Positions 27,713-41,041 of a stretch of DNA of 64,000 nucleotides are shown here, piece after piece. The notes under the pieces were generated by a model. The model saw nothing but the letters and a program-made list of their open reading frames with translations, had not been told where the DNA came from and searched no databases. The position numbers and the translations under genes are program-made. The stretch is from positions 1 through 64,000 of the forward strand of contig NZ_PDZB01000005.1 in the NCBI RefSeq assembly GCF_002743335.1, in the 5' to 3' direction. This stretch comes from Sporosarcina sp. P32b. Lineage in GTDB: Bacteria > Bacillota > Bacilli > Bacillales_A > Planococcaceae. The first letter of the stretch is position 1. The number at the start of each line of letters is the position of its first letter.

Positions 27713-30700
27713 TTGACAGGTCATTTAGTTCAGTATGGTCAACATCGTCAGCGTAGAAGTTTCGCGCGAATCAAGGAAGTACTCGATTTGCCGAATTTAA
27801 TTGAAATTCAAACGGCATCTTATGAGTGGTTCTTAGAAGAGGGGCTACGTGAAATGTTCCGGGATATTTCTCCTATCCAGGATTTCACAGGTAACTTGTC
27901 CTTGGAATTTATCGATTACAAACTGGGCGAACCAAAATATCCGGTTGACGAATCAAAAGAGCGCGATGTGACATATGCCGCACCACTTCGTGTAAAAGTA
28001 CGTCTTCATAATCAAGAAACCGGCGATGTGAAGGAACAAGACGTTTTCATGGGAGATTTCCCGCTTATGACAGAAAACGGAACATTCATTATTAACGGAG
28101 CGGAGCGTGTTATCGTTTCACAGCTCGTTCGATCGCCAAGTGTTTACTACAATGATAAGACGGACAAAAATGGTAAGCGTGGATTTGGCGCTACTGTTAT
28201 TCCGAACCGCGGAGCGTGGCTTGAGTATGAAACAGATGCAAAAGACGTAGTACATGTCCGTATCGACCGTACTCGTAAGTTGCCAATCACTGTTTTATTG
28301 CGTGCATTAGGCTTCTCTACCGATCAAGAAATTATCGATTTAATCGGTGATAATGAATATTTACGGAATTCATTAGAGAAAGATAATACCGAGACTTCAG
28401 AAAAGGCGATGCTTGAGATCTATGAGCGACTTCGTCCAGGTGAGCCACCAACACTAGACAGCGCAAGAAGTCTTTTGTATTCACGATTCTTCGATCCGAA
28501 GCGCTATGATTTAGCGAATGTCGGTCGCTATAAAATGAATAAAAAGCTCCACTTGCAAAATCGACTGTTTAATCAAACAGCTGCTGAGACACTTGTCGAC
28601 CCTGAAACAGGCGAGATTTTAGTGGAAAAAGACCAGCTGATCGACCGACGTACATTAGATAAATTACTACCATTTTTATCTCAAGGTATCAATTCTGAGT
28701 CGATCGAACATGTAGGGTCTATATTGGAAGAGCCAATGGTTATCCAGACGCTAAAGATTTACGCACCGAAAAGTGAAGAAAAACAAGTGATTAATGTTAT
28801 ATCTAACGCTGAAGTAGACGAGTCTATTAAACATATTACCCCGTCAGATATCGTTGCTTCTGTCAGTTATTTCTTTAACCTCTTGCATGGTGTAGGAAAC
28901 ACAGATGATATTGACCATCTTGGAAATCGTCGTTTGCGTTCTGTTGGTGAATTACTTCAAAACCAATTCCGTATCGGTCTTTCTCGTATGGAGCGTGTGG
29001 TTAAAGAGAGAATGTCTATCAATGACACGCAATCTATAGTGCCACAACAACTGATCAATATCCGTCCTGTTATCGCATCTATTAAGGAGTTTTTCGGAAG
29101 CTCGCAGCTATCTCAGTTCATGGACCAAACAAATCCATTGGCTGAATTGACGCATAAGCGTCGTCTATCTGCACTAGGACCTGGTGGTTTGACACGTGAA
29201 CGAGCAGGAATGGAAGTTCGTGACGTTCACTACTCTCACTATGGTCGTATGTGTCCAATTGAAACGCCTGAGGGGCCGAACATTGGACTCATTAACTCGT
29301 TGTCTACATTTGCGAAAGTGAATCGATTTGGTTTCATTGAGACTCCTTATCGTAAAGTAGATCCTGAAACGGGTCGTGTTACTGCACAAATTGATTATCT
29401 GACAGCTGATATTGAAGATAACTATGTAGTAGCACAAGCGAACTCACTGCTTGATGAAGACGGATCATTTACGAATGAAGGCGTGGTAGGGCGTTTCCAA
29501 GGGGATAACACTGTATTCCGCCGCGAGCAAATTGACTATATGGACGTTTCACCTAAGCAAGTGGTTTCAGCAGCTACTGCATGTATCCCGTTCTTAGAAA
29601 ACGATGACTCTAACCGCGCTTTGATGGGTGCGAATATGCAACGTCAAGCAGTTCCTTTATTGAATCCTGAAGCGCCATTTGTTGGTACTGGTATGGAACA
29701 TATCTCTGCGCGTGATTCAGGTGCGGCTGTTGTTTCTAAACACCACGGTATCGTAGAACACGTAGAAGCAAAGGAAATTCGTATTCGTCGTATTGAAGAA
29801 GTGGGCGGTAAAGAAGTGAAGGGTGACCTTGTCGTTTGCCGTTTATCTAAATTCATTCGTTCGAACCAGGGAACTTGTTATAACCAACGTCCGATTGTAA
29901 AAGTTGGCGACCGTGTAAAACCGCTTGATATTCTTGCGGACGGACCATCAATGGAACAAGGAGAACTTGCGCTTGGCCGTAACGTTCTAACTGCATTCAT
30001 GACATGGGATGGTTACAACTATGAGGATGCGATTATCATGAGTGAGCGTCTGGTGAAAGATGATGTATTCACATCTGTTCATATCGAAGAATATGAGTCG
30101 GAAGCACGTGATACAAAGCTTGGACCAGAGGAAATCACGCGTGATATTCCAAACGTCGGAGAAGATGCATTGCGCAACTTGGATGACAGAGGAATTATCC
30201 GTATTGGTGCTGAAGTGCGCGATGGTGATATCTTGGTCGGTAAAGTAACGCCTAAGGGAGTTACAGAATTGACTGCGGAAGAACGTCTTCTACATGCAAT
30301 CTTCGGGGAGAAAGCGCGCGAAGTCCGTGACACTTCATTACGTGTACCTCACGGAGCAGGTGGAATCGTTCTAGATGTGAAAGTCTTTAACCGTGAAGAT
30401 GGAGATGAGTTGTCTCCTGGAGTAAACCAGTTAGTACGTGTATATATCGTACAGAAGCGTAAAATCTCTGTCGGGGATAAGATGGCAGGACGTCATGGTA
30501 ACAAGGGTGTTATTTCCCGAATTTTACCTGAATCAGAAATGCCGTTCCTTCCAGATGGTACGCCGATCGATGTCATGTTGAATCCACTAGGTGTTCCATC
30601 ACGTATGAATATCGGACAGGTCCTTGAAATGCACCTTGGTATGGCTGCACGTAGTCTAGGTATTCACACAGCTTCTCCTGTATTTGACGGTGCAAACGAG

Positions 30701-31249
30701 GAAGATGTTTGGGCTACAATGGAAGAAGCGGGTATGAACCGTGACGGTAAAACAATGCTATACGATGGTCGTTCAGGTGAACCATTTGATAACCGCGTAT
30801 CAGTAGGCGTTATGTACTTGATCAAACTTGCCCACATGGTAGATGATAAGTTACACGCACGTTCTACTGGACCATACTCACTCGTTACACAGCAACCACT
30901 TGGCGGTAAAGCCCAGTTCGGTGGACAGCGTTTCGGGGAAATGGAAGTGTGGGCACTGGAAGCATACGGTGCCGCTTATACATTGCAAGAAATCTTAACA
31001 GTCAAATCTGATGACGTCGTAGGTCGTGTGAAAACATACGAAGCGATCGTCAAAGGCGATAGCGTTCCTCAACCGGGTGTACCAGAATCATTTAAAGTAC
31101 TAATCAAAGAACTTCAGAGTTTAGGATTAGACGTTAAAATGTTGACGGAAGACTTTGAAGAAATTGAGCTTCGCGATCTAGATGACGAAGAAGATATGCA
31201 ACCAACTGACGCATTGAACTTGATGAAAGAAGATCAACCGATCGCCTAA
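27713..31249 (+). CDS. rpoB: RNA polymerase beta subunit
   Basis: RpoB forms one pincer of the polymerase clamp. The 1178-residue protein is close to the 1193 of B. subtilis. The rifampicin region ([20 protein letters not shown], then [11 protein letters not shown]) looks wild type, and the C-terminal [20 protein letters not shown] is present. The start is TTG at 27713 ([17 protein letters not shown]), six bases after GAGGGGTGA; a GTG at 27704 lies within the ribosome site and is rejected. A terminator-like hairpin precedes the gene and a 13-pair hairpin follows it. Confidence 0.98.
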   Translation: MTGHLVQYGQHRQRRSFARIKEVLDLPNLIEIQTASYEWFLEEGLREMFRDISPIQDFTGNLSLEFIDYKLGEPKYPVDESKERDVTYAAPLRVKVRLHNQETGDVKEQDVFMGDFPLMTENGTFIINGAERVIVSQLVRSPSVYYNDKTDKNGKRGFGATVIPNRGAWLEYETDAKDVVHVRIDRTRKLPITVLLRALGFSTDQEIIDLIGDNEYLRNSLEKDNTETSEKAMLEIYERLRPGEPPTLDSARSLLYSRFFDPKRYDLANVGRYKMNKKLHLQNRLFNQTAAETLVDPETGEILVEKDQLIDRRTLDKLLPFLSQGINSESIEHVGSILEEPMVIQTLKIYAPKSEEKQVINVISNAEVDESIKHITPSDIVASVSYFFNLLHGVGNTDDIDHLGNRRLRSVGELLQNQFRIGLSRMERVVKERMSINDTQSIVPQQLINIRPVIASIKEFFGSSQLSQFMDQTNPLAELTHKRRLSALGPGGLTRERAGMEVRDVHYSHYGRMCPIETPEGPNIGLINSLSTFAKVNRFGFIETPYRKVDPETGRVTAQIDYLTADIEDNYVVAQANSLLDEDGSFTNEGVVGRFQGDNTVFRREQIDYMDVSPKQVVSAATACIPFLENDDSNRALMGANMQRQAVPLLNPEAPFVGTGMEHISARDSGAAVVSKHHGIVEHVEAKEIRIRRIEEVGGKEVKGDLVVCRLSKFIRSNQGTCYNQRPIVKVGDRVKPLDILADGPSMEQGELALGRNVLTAFMTWDGYNYEDAIIMSERLVKDDVFTSVHIEEYESEARDTKLGPEEITRDIPNVGEDALRNLDDRGIIRIGAEVRDGDILVGKVTPKGVTELTAEERLLHAIFGEKAREVRDTSLRVPHGAGGIVLDVKVFNREDGDELSPGVNQLVRVYIVQKRKISVGDKMAGRHGNKGVISRILPESEMPFLPDGTPIDVMLNPLGVPSRMNIGQVLEMHLGMAARSLGIHTASPVFDGANEEDVWATMEEAGMNRDGKTMLYDGRSGEPFDNRVSVGVMYLIKLAHMVDDKLHARSTGPYSLVTQQPLGGKAQFGGQRFGEMEVWALEAYGAAYTLQEILTVKSDDVVGRVKTYEAIVKGDSVPQPGVPESFKVLIKELQSLGLDVKMLTEDFEEIELRDLDDEEDMQPTDALNLMKEDQPIA

Positions 31250-31298
31250 ACTACAAGCGAAAAGCACTGATCTGTAATATAAATAAACAAACAAAAAC

Positions 31299-31333
31299 GA
31301 ATAGAAGAGGGCTTCGAGCACCCTCTTCTATTC
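31299..31333 (+). other. Perfect hairpin between rpoB and rpoC
   Basis: GAATAGAAGAGGG (31299-31311) pairs fully with CCCTCTTCTATTC (31321-31333) over a nine-base loop. Only a weak T-rich tail follows. It could be a partial terminator or an RNase III processing stem adjusting the two subunits. Confidence 0.7.
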
Positions 31334-31429
31334 TATTCAGTAAGAAGAACGTCTTACGTGAATGCGCTACTACAAGTTAAGTTGATTGATAAGCCGTTAT
31401 GGCGATTAGACTAAAGGGAGGTTGGCTCC

Positions 31430-34400
31430 TTGATAGATGTTAATAATTTTGAGTATATGAAAATCGGCCTTGCTTCACCTGACAAGATTCGTTCTTGGTC
31501 ATATGGAGAAGTGAAAAAGCCTGAAACGATCAATTACCGTACACTAAAGCCAGAGAAAGACGGATTATTCTGTGAGAGAATTTTCGGTCCGACAAAGGAC
31601 TGGGAATGTCACTGTGGTAAATACAAGCGGGTTCGTTACAAGGGCGTTGTTTGTGATCGTTGTGGCGTAGAAGTCACGCGTCAAAAAGTACGTCGTGAAC
31701 GAATGGGTCACATCGAGCTTGCAGCACCTGTTACACATATTTGGTACTTCAAAGGAATTCCTAGCCGTATGGGCTTGATCCTAGACATGACGCCACGTGC
31801 GTTGGAAGAGATTATCTACTTCGCGTCTTACGTAGTTGTCGAACCGGCAGATACGCCACTTGAGCGCAAGCAGTTGCTTTCTGAAAAAGAGTACCGTTTA
31901 TACCGTGAAAAGTATGGTTCTAAGTTCCAAGCAGCAATGGGTGCTGAAGCAATCGAGCAACTACTTCGTGCAATCGACTTGGATAAAGAAACAGATTCAT
32001 TAAAAGAAGAGTTGAAAACAGTACAAGGTCAGCGTCGTACACGCGCAATCCGACGTCTGGAAGTTGTGGAATCTTTCCGTAACTCCGGAAATCGTCCGGA
32101 ATGGATGGTATTGGAAGTACTTCCTGTTATCCCTCCCGAATTGCGTCCGATGGTACAGCTAGACGGAGGACGTTTTGCGACATCCGATTTGAATGATCTT
32201 TATCGTAGGGTTATTAACCGGAACAACCGCCTAAAGCGACTATTGGATCTAGGAGCGCCTGGCATTATCGTTCAGAACGAGAAGCGTATGCTTCAAGAAG
32301 CAGTAGATGCACTTGTAGACAATGGTCGTCGCGGAAGACCTGTAACAGGTCCAGGTAACCGTCCGTTGAAATCCCTTTCTCATATGCTGAAAGGTAAGCA
32401 AGGGCGCTTCCGTCAGAACTTACTTGGTAAACGCGTAGACTATTCTGGTCGTTCGGTTATCGTAGTAGGTCCTAACTTGAAAATGTATCAATGTGGTCTA
32501 CCTAAGGAAATGGCGATCGAGCTATTTAAGCCGTTTGTTATGAAAGAATTAGTAGAACGCAACTTGGCGCATAACATTAAGAGTGCGAAACGTAAGATTG
32601 AACGTCTTCATTCCGAAGTATGGGATGTATTAGAAGACGTTATTAAAGAACATCCAGTACTTCTTAACCGGGCACCGACGCTTCACCGTCTGGGAATCCA
32701 GGCGTTCGAGCCGATACTGGTTGAAGGTCGCGCTATTACGTTACACCCGCTCGTATGTACAGCTTATAACGCTGACTTCGATGGTGACCAAATGGCTGTT
32801 CACGTACCGCTATCTGCTGAAGCACAAGCTGAAGCACGTCTATTGATGCTAGCTGCTCAAAACATTTTGAACCCGAAAGATGGGAAGCCGGTTGTAACTC
32901 CTTCACAGGATATGGTGCTTGGAAACTATTACTTAACAGTCGAGCGTAAAAACGCAGCTGGAGAAGGTTCTGTGTTCAGTGATCCGAATGAAGCGTTAAT
33001 TGCGTATCAAACAGGACATGTTCACTTGCATTCCCGCATCGCGGTTCAGGCAGGTAGTATTAAGAATCCTACATTTACGGATAAGCAAAATAGTCAGCTA
33101 TTGTTAACGACGGTAGGTAAAATCATATTCAACGAGATTCTACCTGAGACGTTCCCGTACATCAACGAACCGACGAATTACAACTTACAAGTGGAAACGC
33201 CTGGAAAGTATTTCATCGACGGCACAGTTAATGTTAAGGAGCACTTGCAAGAAGCAGAACTGATCACACCATTTAAAAAAGCAATCCTTGGGGAAATTAT
33301 CGCGGAAATCTTCCGCCGCTTCCACATTACAGAAACTTCTAGAATGTTGGATAGAATGAAAAACCTAGGATTTAAATATTCTACTCGTGCTGGAATTACA
33401 ATCGGTATTTCTGATATCGTGGTCTTGCCGAATAAAGCAGAAATCCTTCATGAAGCGCAAGAAAAAGTGGATAAAGTCACGCAGCAGTTCCGACGCGGTT
33501 TGATTACCGAAGAAGAGCGTTACGATCGTGTTATCTCTTATTGGAGCCATGCGAAGGACGTCATCCAGAATAAGCTAATGGATTCATTGGATATCGAAAA
33601 CCCAATCTTCATGATGAGTGACTCTGGAGCCCGTGGTAACGCATCGAACTTTACACAGCTTGCTGGTATGCGTGGACTAATGGCCAACCCGGCTGGACGG
33701 ATTATCGAACTTCCGATCAAATCTTCCTTCCGTGAAGGTCTGACAGTACTCGAATACTTTATCTCTACACACGGTGCGCGTAAAGGTCTTGCCGATACAG
33801 CATTGAAGACTGCCGACTCAGGTTACTTGACTCGTCGTCTCGTAGATGTGGCACAAGATGTTATTGTTCGTGAAGAAGATTGTGGAACTGACCGCGGTCT
33901 TGCTATCACTGCTTTAACAGAAGGTAATGAAATGATTGAAACATTGCTTGAACGTATTGAAGGTCGTCACACGAAGAAGACGATCAAACATCCGGAAACG
34001 GGCGAAGTTATTCTTGCGAAAAACGGATTAATTACTGCGGACATAGCGAACATAGTAATTCAAGCCGGTATCGAAGAAGTAACGATTCGTTCTGCGTTTA
34101 CATGTAATACGAAACACGGCGTATGTAAAAAATGTTACGGTATCAACTTAGCTACTGGAGAAACGGTAGAAGTAGGGGAAGCAGTGGGAATCATTGCGGC
34201 ACAATCTATCGGTGAACCAGGAACGCAGTTAACGATGCGTACATTCCACACAGGTGGAGTTGCCGGAGATGATATTACACAAGGTCTTCCGCGTATTCAA
34301 GAGATTTTCGAATCTCGGAATCCGAAAGGTGTAGCGGTTATTTCTGAAATTGCTGGTACTGTAATTGAAATTGATGAAATCCGTGAAGGTTTAAAAGAGA

Positions 34401-35023
34401 TCACTATTGAAGGTGAAGTAGAAACACGTAAATACCCTACGTTGTACAATGCGCGTTTAAGCGTAGAAGTAGGCGATGTGGTTGAGCGTGGGCAAACTAT
34501 TACCGAAGGTTCTATTGATCCTAAACAATTGATCGTAGTAAAGGACGTTTCAACTGTACAAGAGTATCTGTTGAAAGAAGTTCAAAAAGTTTACCGTATG
34601 CAAGGTGTAGAGATCGGTGATAAGCACGTTGAAGTGATGGTACGTCAAATGCTTCGTAAAGTTCGGGTAATTGAAGCAGGAGACACTGATCTTCTTCCAG
34701 GTTCATTACTGGATATCCACCAATTCTCTGAAGCGAATGCAAAAGTGTTGTTAGCGGGTAAAGTCCCAGCTACTTCACGTCCTGTAATTCTCGGAATTAC
34801 GAAAGCTTCACTTGAAACAGAATCATTCTTGTCTGCGGCATCGTTCCAAGAAACAACAAGAGTTCTTACAGATGCAGCTATCAAAGGTAAAACAGATGAG
34901 TTGCTAGGTCTGAAAGAAAACGTCATTATCGGGAAATTGGTCCCTGCAGGTACTGGAATGCAGAGATACCGCCAAATCAAGATGCAACATGATGGGGTAG
35001 AAGAAACTATTACAGCTGAATAA
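31430..35023 (+). CDS. rpoC: RNA polymerase beta' subunit
   Basis: RpoC carries the catalytic centre. The 1197-residue protein has the N-terminal zinc finger (C60, C62, C75, C78), the active-site [12 protein letters not shown] motif that chelates magnesium, and the bridge and trigger helices. A second zinc site, [11 protein letters not shown], lies near the C-terminal third. The start is TTG at 31430 ([20 protein letters not shown]), nine bases after AAGGGAGG. It is 180 bases after rpoB with no separate promoter seen. Confidence 0.98.
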   Translation: MIDVNNFEYMKIGLASPDKIRSWSYGEVKKPETINYRTLKPEKDGLFCERIFGPTKDWECHCGKYKRVRYKGVVCDRCGVEVTRQKVRRERMGHIELAAPVTHIWYFKGIPSRMGLILDMTPRALEEIIYFASYVVVEPADTPLERKQLLSEKEYRLYREKYGSKFQAAMGAEAIEQLLRAIDLDKETDSLKEELKTVQGQRRTRAIRRLEVVESFRNSGNRPEWMVLEVLPVIPPELRPMVQLDGGRFATSDLNDLYRRVINRNNRLKRLLDLGAPGIIVQNEKRMLQEAVDALVDNGRRGRPVTGPGNRPLKSLSHMLKGKQGRFRQNLLGKRVDYSGRSVIVVGPNLKMYQCGLPKEMAIELFKPFVMKELVERNLAHNIKSAKRKIERLHSEVWDVLEDVIKEHPVLLNRAPTLHRLGIQAFEPILVEGRAITLHPLVCTAYNADFDGDQMAVHVPLSAEAQAEARLLMLAAQNILNPKDGKPVVTPSQDMVLGNYYLTVERKNAAGEGSVFSDPNEALIAYQTGHVHLHSRIAVQAGSIKNPTFTDKQNSQLLLTTVGKIIFNEILPETFPYINEPTNYNLQVETPGKYFIDGTVNVKEHLQEAELITPFKKAILGEIIAEIFRRFHITETSRMLDRMKNLGFKYSTRAGITIGISDIVVLPNKAEILHEAQEKVDKVTQQFRRGLITEEERYDRVISYWSHAKDVIQNKLMDSLDIENPIFMMSDSGARGNASNFTQLAGMRGLMANPAGRIIELPIKSSFREGLTVLEYFISTHGARKGLADTALKTADSGYLTRRLVDVAQDVIVREEDCGTDRGLAITALTEGNEMIETLLERIEGRHTKKTIKHPETGEVILAKNGLITADIANIVIQAGIEEVTIRSAFTCNTKHGVCKKCYGINLATGETVEVGEAVGIIAAQSIGEPGTQLTMRTFHTGGVAGDDITQGLPRIQEIFESRNPKGVAVISEIAGTVIEIDEIREGLKEITIEGEVETRKYPTLYNARLSVEVGDVVERGQTITEGSIDPKQLIVVKDVSTVQEYLLKEVQKVYRMQGVEIGDKHVEVMVRQMLRKVRVIEAGDTDLLPGSLLDIHQFSEANAKVLLAGKVPATSRPVILGITKASLETESFLSAASFQETTRVLTDAAIKGKTDELLGLKENVIIGKLVPAGTGMQRYRQIKMQHDGVEETITAE

Positions 35024-35027
35024 AAAT

Positions 35028-35055
35028 AAACGGGACATCGTTCCCGTTTGTTTTC
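35028..35055 (+). terminator. Terminator after rpoC
   Basis: AAACGGGA (35028-35035) pairs with TCCCGTTT (35042-35049), followed by a T-rich tail. Confidence 0.85.
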
Positions 35056-35064
35056 TTAAAATTG

Positions 35065-35093
35065 TTGACAAGTCATTGTAGAGATGATAATAT
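35065..35093 (+). promoter_or_regulatory. Promoter of the str operon (rpsL-rpsG-fusA-tuf)
   Basis: TTGACA (35065-35070) and TAATAT (35088-35093) are separated by 17 bases, a near-consensus promoter right after the rpoC terminator. Confidence 0.88.
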
Positions 35094-35188
35094 ACAAAAG
35101 GTTGATAGTTGTTGACCGTTAACTTTTCGGAAAGAAAAATGTTCTTTCGAATAAGTGCAAGGCGATAAGCAATCATCATTATAAAATA

Positions 35189-35260
35189 ACAGTAAGCAGA
35201 GATCTCTGGAGTTACTGTCACCCGTTTTTGTGTGTGCACGCACAAAAACTTTGTTTTTAC
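35189..35260 (+). promoter_or_regulatory. rpsL leader: two hairpins, the second terminator-like
   Basis: ACAGTAA (35189-35195) pairs with TTACTGT (35212-35218) around a self-complementary CAGAGATCTCTG. Directly after it, an 11-pair hairpin (35224-35234 with 35239-35249, loop TGCA) is followed by TTTGTTTTT. This resembles an attenuator in the 5' leader of the str operon. The ligand, if any, is unknown. Confidence 0.6.
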
Positions 35261-35320
35261 TTAAAAATGAACCACCTGGGTGTGTGGTATTATAAAAAGC
35301 TCGGAAGGAGGAACAACCTG

Positions 35321-35740
35321 ATGCCTACAATTAATCAATTAGTCCGTAAACCTCGTAAATCGAAAACGGAAAATTCTAAGTCACCGGCTCTAGGAAAAAG
35401 CTATAACAGCTTTAAAAAGTCTATGACAAACGTGAACTCACCACAAAAAAGAGGTGTTTGTACACGTGTTGGTACTATGACTCCTAAGAAGCCAAACTCG
35501 GCACTACGTAAGTATGCTCGTGTTCGTTTAACTAATACATTGGAAGTAAACGCATATATTCCAGGTGAAGGCCACAACTTGCAAGAACACAGTGTGGTAC
35601 TAATCCGCGGAGGACGCGTAAAAGACTTACCGGGTGTTCGTTACCATATCGTACGTGGGGCACTTGATACAGCTGGAGTTACTGGCCGTATGCAAAGCCG
35701 TTCAATGTATGGAGCTAAAAAGCCTAAAGTTAAGAAGTAA
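35321..35740 (+). CDS. rpsL: Ribosomal protein S12
   Basis: S12 sits at the decoding centre and is the streptomycin target. The 139-residue protein has [17 protein letters not shown] and [11 protein letters not shown], with lysines at the usual resistance positions, so it reads as drug-sensitive. The ATG at 35321 follows GGAAGGAGG. A longer frame open from 35228 runs through the leader hairpin and is rejected. No L7Ae-like gene (ybxF) precedes it, unlike B. subtilis. Confidence 0.97.
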   Translation: MPTINQLVRKPRKSKTENSKSPALGKSYNSFKKSMTNVNSPQKRGVCTRVGTMTPKKPNSALRKYARVRLTNTLEVNAYIPGEGHNLQEHSVVLIRGGRVKDLPGVRYHIVRGALDTAGVTGRMQSRSMYGAKKPKVKK

Positions 35741-35775
35741 TACAAAACTAACAATATTGAAAGGAGGAACTAATT

Positions 35776-36246
35776 ATGCCTCGTAAAGGTCCTGTAACAA
35801 AACGTGATGTACTACCTGATCCGATTTATAATTCCAAGCTTGTAAGCCGCCTTATCAACAAAATGATGGTAGACGGTAAAAAAGGTACTTCTCAAAAAAT
35901 TCTTTATGGAGCGTTCGAAATTGTTAAAGAACGTTCTGGACAAGAGCCAATCGAAGTATTCGAAGCAGCTTTAAATAATGTAATGCCAGTTCTTGAAGTG
36001 CGCGCTCGCCGTGTAGGTGGAGCTAACTATCAAGTACCGGTTGAAGTACGCCCTGAACGTCGTTCTACTCTAGGCCTTCGTTACCTTGTAAACTATTCAC
36101 GTACACGTGGAGAGAAGACAATGGAAGAACGTCTAGCGAACGAAATTCTTGATGCATCAAACAACACAGGTGCTTCTGTTAAACGCCGTGAAGAAATGCA
36201 CAAAATGGCTGAAGCCAACAGAGCATTCGCTCACTATCGCTGGTAA
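35776..36246 (+). CDS. rpsG: Ribosomal protein S7
   Basis: S7 nucleates assembly of the 30S head by binding 16S rRNA. It is 156 residues, the usual length, with [16 protein letters not shown] at the N-terminus, the [12 protein letters not shown] segment and a [16 protein letters not shown] end. It lies 35 bases after rpsL with an AAAGGAGGAA ribosome site and 47 bases before fusA. Confidence 0.98.
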   Translation: MPRKGPVTKRDVLPDPIYNSKLVSRLINKMMVDGKKGTSQKILYGAFEIVKERSGQEPIEVFEAALNNVMPVLEVRARRVGGANYQVPVEVRPERRSTLGLRYLVNYSRTRGEKTMEERLANEILDASNNTGASVKRREEMHKMAEANRAFAHYRW

Positions 36247-36293
36247 GGTCGGATAAACAACAGCAGTAATCCGAAACGGAAGGAGATTACAAA

Positions 36294-38372
36294 ATGGCTA
36301 GAGAGTTCTCATTAGAGAATACTCGTAACATTGGTATCATGGCTCACATTGACGCTGGTAAGACAACGACAACAGAGCGGATCCTTTTTTACACAGGTAA
36401 AATCCACAAAATTGGTGAGACGCACGAAGGTGCATCACAAATGGACTGGATGGAGCAAGAACAAGAACGTGGAATCACGATTACTTCTGCTGCAACAACA
36501 GCAGCATGGAAAGGTCACCGCGTAAACATCATCGATACACCGGGACACGTAGACTTCACAGTTGAAGTTGAACGTTCACTTCGTGTATTGGATGGTGCTG
36601 TAGCGGTACTTGATGCACAATCAGGTGTTGAACCACAAACAGAGACAGTTTGGCGCCAGGCGACAAACTACAAAGTACCACGTCTCGTATTCGTAAACAA
36701 AATGGATAAAACAGGTGCTGACTTCCTTTATTCAGTAGGTACACTACGTGACCGCCTACAAGCGAACGCACACCCAATCCAATTGCCAATCGGCGCGGAA
36801 GATAACTTCTCAGGAATTATCGACTTAATCGAAATGAAGGCAACTATGTATCCAAATGATCTAGGAACAGATACAACAGTGGAAGAAATTCCGGCTGAGC
36901 ATCTTGAACTAGCTAAAAAATACCGTGAGAGCCTAATCGAAGCTGTTGTAGATTTCGATGAAGATCTTATGGAAAAATACCTTAGCGGTGAAGAACTTAC
37001 AATAGAAGAACTTACAACGGCTATTCGTAAAGCTACGTTGGCAGTTGAATTCTATCCTGTTGTTTGTGGTACTGCTTTCAAAAACAAAGGTGTACAACTA
37101 GTATTAGATGCGGTAGTAGACTACCTACCATCACCACTTGATGTACCACCAATGATGGGCTTCAACCCTGACACTGAAGAAGATGAAGTGCGTGAGTCGA
37201 CTGACGAAGCGCCATTCTCAGCACTAGCATTTAAAGTTATGACGGATCCTTATGTAGGTAAACTTACATTCTTCCGTATTTACTCTGGTATTCTTCAAGC
37301 AGGTTCTTATGTAACTAACTCTACAAAAGGCAAGCGTGAGCGCGTAGGACGTATCCTGCAAATGCACGCTAACAGCCGTGAAGAGATTTCTGAAGTACAC
37401 GCGGGTGAAATCGCTGCTGCTGTAGGTTTGAAAGATACAACTACTGGAGATACACTATGTGATGAGAAGTCATTGATCATTCTTGAATCAATGGTATTCC
37501 CAGAGCCAGTTATCTCTGTAGCAATCGAACCTAAAACAAAAGCGGACCAGGATAAAATGGGCCAAGCTCTTGGTAAGTTACAAGAAGAAGATCCAACATT
37601 CCGTGCGCATACAGATCAAGAAACAGGAGAAGTAATCATTGCAGGTATGGGTGAACTTCACTTGGATATTATCGTTGACCGTCTACGCCGTGAATTTAAA
37701 GTGGAAGCAAACGTGGGTGCACCACAAGTTTCTTACCGCGAAACATTCCGTGAGTCAGCTGAAGTCGAAGGTAAATTCGTTCGTCAATCAGGTGGACGTG
37801 GACAGTTTGGTCACGTATGGATCGAATTTGGTCCAAACGAAGAAGGAAAAGGTTTCGAGTTCGTAAACAACGTTGTTGGTGGTTCTGTTCCTCGTGAATA
37901 CATCCCAGCAGTTGAAGCAGGAGTTCGTGATTCACTAGATAACGGTATTTTGGCTGGATATCCTTTAATCGATGTCAAAGCACGCCTGTTTGACGGATCT
38001 TACCATGACGTTGACTCCAACGAAATGGCATTTAAGATCGCTGCGTCAATGGCTTTGAAAAATGCTGCATCAAAATGTAAACCTGTAATCCTTGAACCAA
38101 CTATGAGAGTAGAAGTTATCATTCCGGAAGAATACATGGGCGATATCATGGGTGATATTACATCACGCCGTGGCCGTGTAGAAGGTATGGAAGCTCGTGG
38201 TAACGCACAAGTAGTTCGTGCAATGGTTCCACTTGCTGAAATGTTCGGTTATGCAACATCTCTACGTTCAAACACACAAGGCCGCGGAGTATTCTCAATG
38301 GTGTTTGATCACTATGAAGAGCTACCAAAGTCTATTGCAGAAGAAGTAATCAAGAAAAACAAAGGTGAATAA
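36294..38372 (+). CDS. fusA: Elongation factor G
   Basis: EF-G is the GTPase that drives ribosomal translocation and, with RRF, recycling. The 692-residue protein has the P-loop AHIDAGKTT, the switch region [19 protein letters not shown] and NKMDKTGAD for guanine binding. Domains III-V follow, including [11 protein letters not shown]. Length is as in B. subtilis EF-G. It shares the str operon with rpsL and rpsG. Confidence 0.98.
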   Translation: MAREFSLENTRNIGIMAHIDAGKTTTTERILFYTGKIHKIGETHEGASQMDWMEQEQERGITITSAATTAAWKGHRVNIIDTPGHVDFTVEVERSLRVLDGAVAVLDAQSGVEPQTETVWRQATNYKVPRLVFVNKMDKTGADFLYSVGTLRDRLQANAHPIQLPIGAEDNFSGIIDLIEMKATMYPNDLGTDTTVEEIPAEHLELAKKYRESLIEAVVDFDEDLMEKYLSGEELTIEELTTAIRKATLAVEFYPVVCGTAFKNKGVQLVLDAVVDYLPSPLDVPPMMGFNPDTEEDEVRESTDEAPFSALAFKVMTDPYVGKLTFFRIYSGILQAGSYVTNSTKGKRERVGRILQMHANSREEISEVHAGEIAAAVGLKDTTTGDTLCDEKSLIILESMVFPEPVISVAIEPKTKADQDKMGQALGKLQEEDPTFRAHTDQETGEVIIAGMGELHLDIIVDRLRREFKVEANVGAPQVSYRETFRESAEVEGKFVRQSGGRGQFGHVWIEFGPNEEGKGFEFVNNVVGGSVPREYIPAVEAGVRDSLDNGILAGYPLIDVKARLFDGSYHDVDSNEMAFKIAASMALKNAASKCKPVILEPTMRVEVIIPEEYMGDIMGDITSRRGRVEGMEARGNAQVVRAMVPLAEMFGYATSLRSNTQGRGVFSMVFDHYEELPKSIAEEVIKKNKGE

Positions 38373-38489
38373 TAAAGTTCATCCTTGTTTCCTATAAAAA
38401 ATACTTGTAAGATATGGATAGTCGAGAGGACGCTTTCGGCTTTCATACTATAAAAACTAATTTTTTTAAATAAAGGGAGGACCTCTAAA

Positions 38490-39677
38490 ATGGGTAAAGA
38501 AAAATTCGACCGCTCCAAGGAGCACGCAAACGTAGGAACAATTGGTCACGTTGACCATGGTAAAACAACTTTGACTGCTGCAATCGCAACAGTTCTTTCT
38601 AAAGCACAAGGTGGAGAAGCAAAGTCATACGCTGACGTTGATAACGCACCTGAAGAAAAAGAGCGTGGAATTACTATCAGTACTTCACACGTTGAGTACG
38701 AAACTGACAAGCGTCACTATGCACACGTTGACTGCCCGGGTCACGCTGACTATGTTAAAAACATGATCACTGGTGCTGCACAAATGGACGGCGGAATCCT
38801 AGTAGTATCTGCTGCTGATGGCCCAATGCCACAAACTCGTGAGCACATCCTTCTTTCACGTCAAGTAGGTGTTCCTTACCTAGTTGTCTTCATGAACAAA
38901 TGTGACATGGTAGATGACGAAGAACTACTTGAATTAGTAGAAATGGAAATCCGTGAACTTCTTTCAGATTACGATTTCCCTGGTGATGATATTCCAGTAA
39001 TTAAAGGATCAGCACTTAAAGCTCTTGAAGGAGAGCCAGAGTGGGAAGAAAAAATCCTTGAACTTATGCAAGCAGTAGATGACTATATCCCAACACCAAC
39101 TCGTGACACTGACAAGCCATTCATGATGCCTGTTGAGGACGTATTCTCAATTACAGGTCGTGGTACAGTAGCAACTGGCCGCGTTGAGCGTGGAGTTGTT
39201 AAAGTCGGAGATGTTGTTGACATCATCGGTCTTGCTGAAGAACCAAAAGCTACTACTGTAACTGGTGTAGAGATGTTCCGTAAACTTCTTGACTATGCAG
39301 AAGCTGGCGACAACATCGGTGCTCTTCTTCGTGGTGTAGCTCGTGAAGATATCGAACGTGGACAAGTTCTTGCTAAGCCAGGAACAATCACTCCACACAC
39401 TCAGTTCAAATCTGAAGTGTATGTTCTATCAAAAGAAGAGGGTGGACGTCACACTCCATTCTTCTCAAACTACCGTCCTCAGTTCTACTTCCGTACAACT
39501 GACGTAACAGGTATCATTCAACTTCCTGAAGGCGTAGAAATGGTTATGCCTGGGGATAACGTTGAAATGACAGTTGAACTTATTTCTCCTATCGCGATTG
39601 AAGAAGGTACTAAATTCTCAATCCGTGAAGGTGGACGTACAGTTGGAGCTGGCGTTGTAGCAACAATCACAAAATAA
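38490..39677 (+). CDS. tuf: Elongation factor Tu
   Basis: EF-Tu delivers aminoacyl-tRNA to the ribosome. The 395-residue protein has the P-loop [35 protein letters not shown] and NKCDMVDD guanine-binding motifs, then beta-barrel domains 2 and 3. It lies 117 bases after fusA with a GGGAGGACC ribosome site and ends the str operon at a strong terminator. Confidence 0.98.
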   Translation: MGKEKFDRSKEHANVGTIGHVDHGKTTLTAAIATVLSKAQGGEAKSYADVDNAPEEKERGITISTSHVEYETDKRHYAHVDCPGHADYVKNMITGAAQMDGGILVVSAADGPMPQTREHILLSRQVGVPYLVVFMNKCDMVDDEELLELVEMEIRELLSDYDFPGDDIPVIKGSALKALEGEPEWEEKILELMQAVDDYIPTPTRDTDKPFMMPVEDVFSITGRGTVATGRVERGVVKVGDVVDIIGLAEEPKATTVTGVEMFRKLLDYAEAGDNIGALLRGVAREDIERGQVLAKPGTITPHTQFKSEVYVLSKEEGGRHTPFFSNYRPQFYFRTTDVTGIIQLPEGVEMVMPGDNVEMTVELISPIAIEEGTKFSIREGGRTVGAGVVATITK

Positions 39678-39685
39678 TTTGTTTT

Positions 39686-39715
39686 GATCCCGCCCTTGAG
39701 GCGGGATTTTTTGTT
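39686..39715 (+). terminator. Terminator after tuf
   Basis: ATCCCGCC (39687-39694) pairs with GGCGGGAT (39700-39707) and six T follow. Confidence 0.95.
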
Positions 39716-39864
39716 TTTAGAAAAAGTATATAATTGCAGTTATGTAATAGAATATATTTTTAATTGCTCAGTAAACAATAGAGAAATTAAATCTTTACTT
39801 GGACTTCGAATCACGTGCAAAACACAAAGAAAGCTGATAGTATAGTAAACGGATTAAAAGTTAA

Positions 39865-40350
<486 letters not shown>

Positions 40351-40386
40351 AACATAAATTAAACAATATTACAGGAGGTGTGACTA

Positions 40387-41016
40387 ATGACCAAAGGAAT
40401 CTTAGGAAGAAAAGTCGGAATGACGCAAATATTTGCTGAAAACGGCGATCTAATCCCAGTAACAGTGATTGAAGCTACTCCAAACGTTGTACTTCAAAAG
40501 AAGACAATCGAGACAGACGGCTACGAGTCAATCCAACTAGGATTTGATGATAAACGTGAAAAGCTTTCAAACAAGCCAGAACAAGGCCACGTTGCAAAAG
40601 CTAACACTGCACCTAAGCGCTTCATTCGCGAAGTTCGCGGAGCTGACGTTAGTGCATACGAAGTTGGTCAGGAAGTCAAAGTCGATACATTCGCAGAAGG
40701 CGAAGTAGTAGACATTACAGCAAAATCAAAAGGTAAAGGTTTCCAAGGGGTTATCAAGCGTCACGGATACTCACGCGGACCTATGTCTCACGGATCACGT
40801 TTCCATCGCGCACCAGGTTCACTTGGAGCAGTTGATGCACAACGCGTATTCAAAGGCAAAAAACTACCTGGACGTATGGGTGGCAAAACCATCACGATCC
40901 AAAACGTTGAAATCGTACGAGTTGATCTAGAGCGCAACTTGATATTAGTAAAAGGTAACGTTCCTGGAGCACGTAAATCACTTGTACAAGTGAGAAGCGC
41001 AATCAAAGGGAACTGA
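40387..41016 (+). CDS. rplC: Ribosomal protein L3
   Basis: L3 nucleates early 50S assembly and reaches towards the peptidyl-transferase centre. The 209-residue protein has [16 protein letters not shown] and [15 protein letters not shown], then the [10 protein letters not shown] loop. It lies 36 bases after rpsJ with an AGGAGGTG ribosome site. Confidence 0.98.
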   Translation: MTKGILGRKVGMTQIFAENGDLIPVTVIEATPNVVLQKKTIETDGYESIQLGFDDKREKLSNKPEQGHVAKANTAPKRFIREVRGADVSAYEVGQEVKVDTFAEGEVVDITAKSKGKGFQGVIKRHGYSRGPMSHGSRFHRAPGSLGAVDAQRVFKGKKLPGRMGGKTITIQNVEIVRVDLERNLILVKGNVPGARKSLVQVRSAIKGN

Positions 41017-41041
41017 GTAAAACAGGAAGGAGGAAACAGGA

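Noticed and set aside
35228-35320. N-terminal extension of S12 by 31 residues
   Set aside because: It would start within the terminator-like leader hairpin and lacks family support; a strong ribosome site lies just before 35321.
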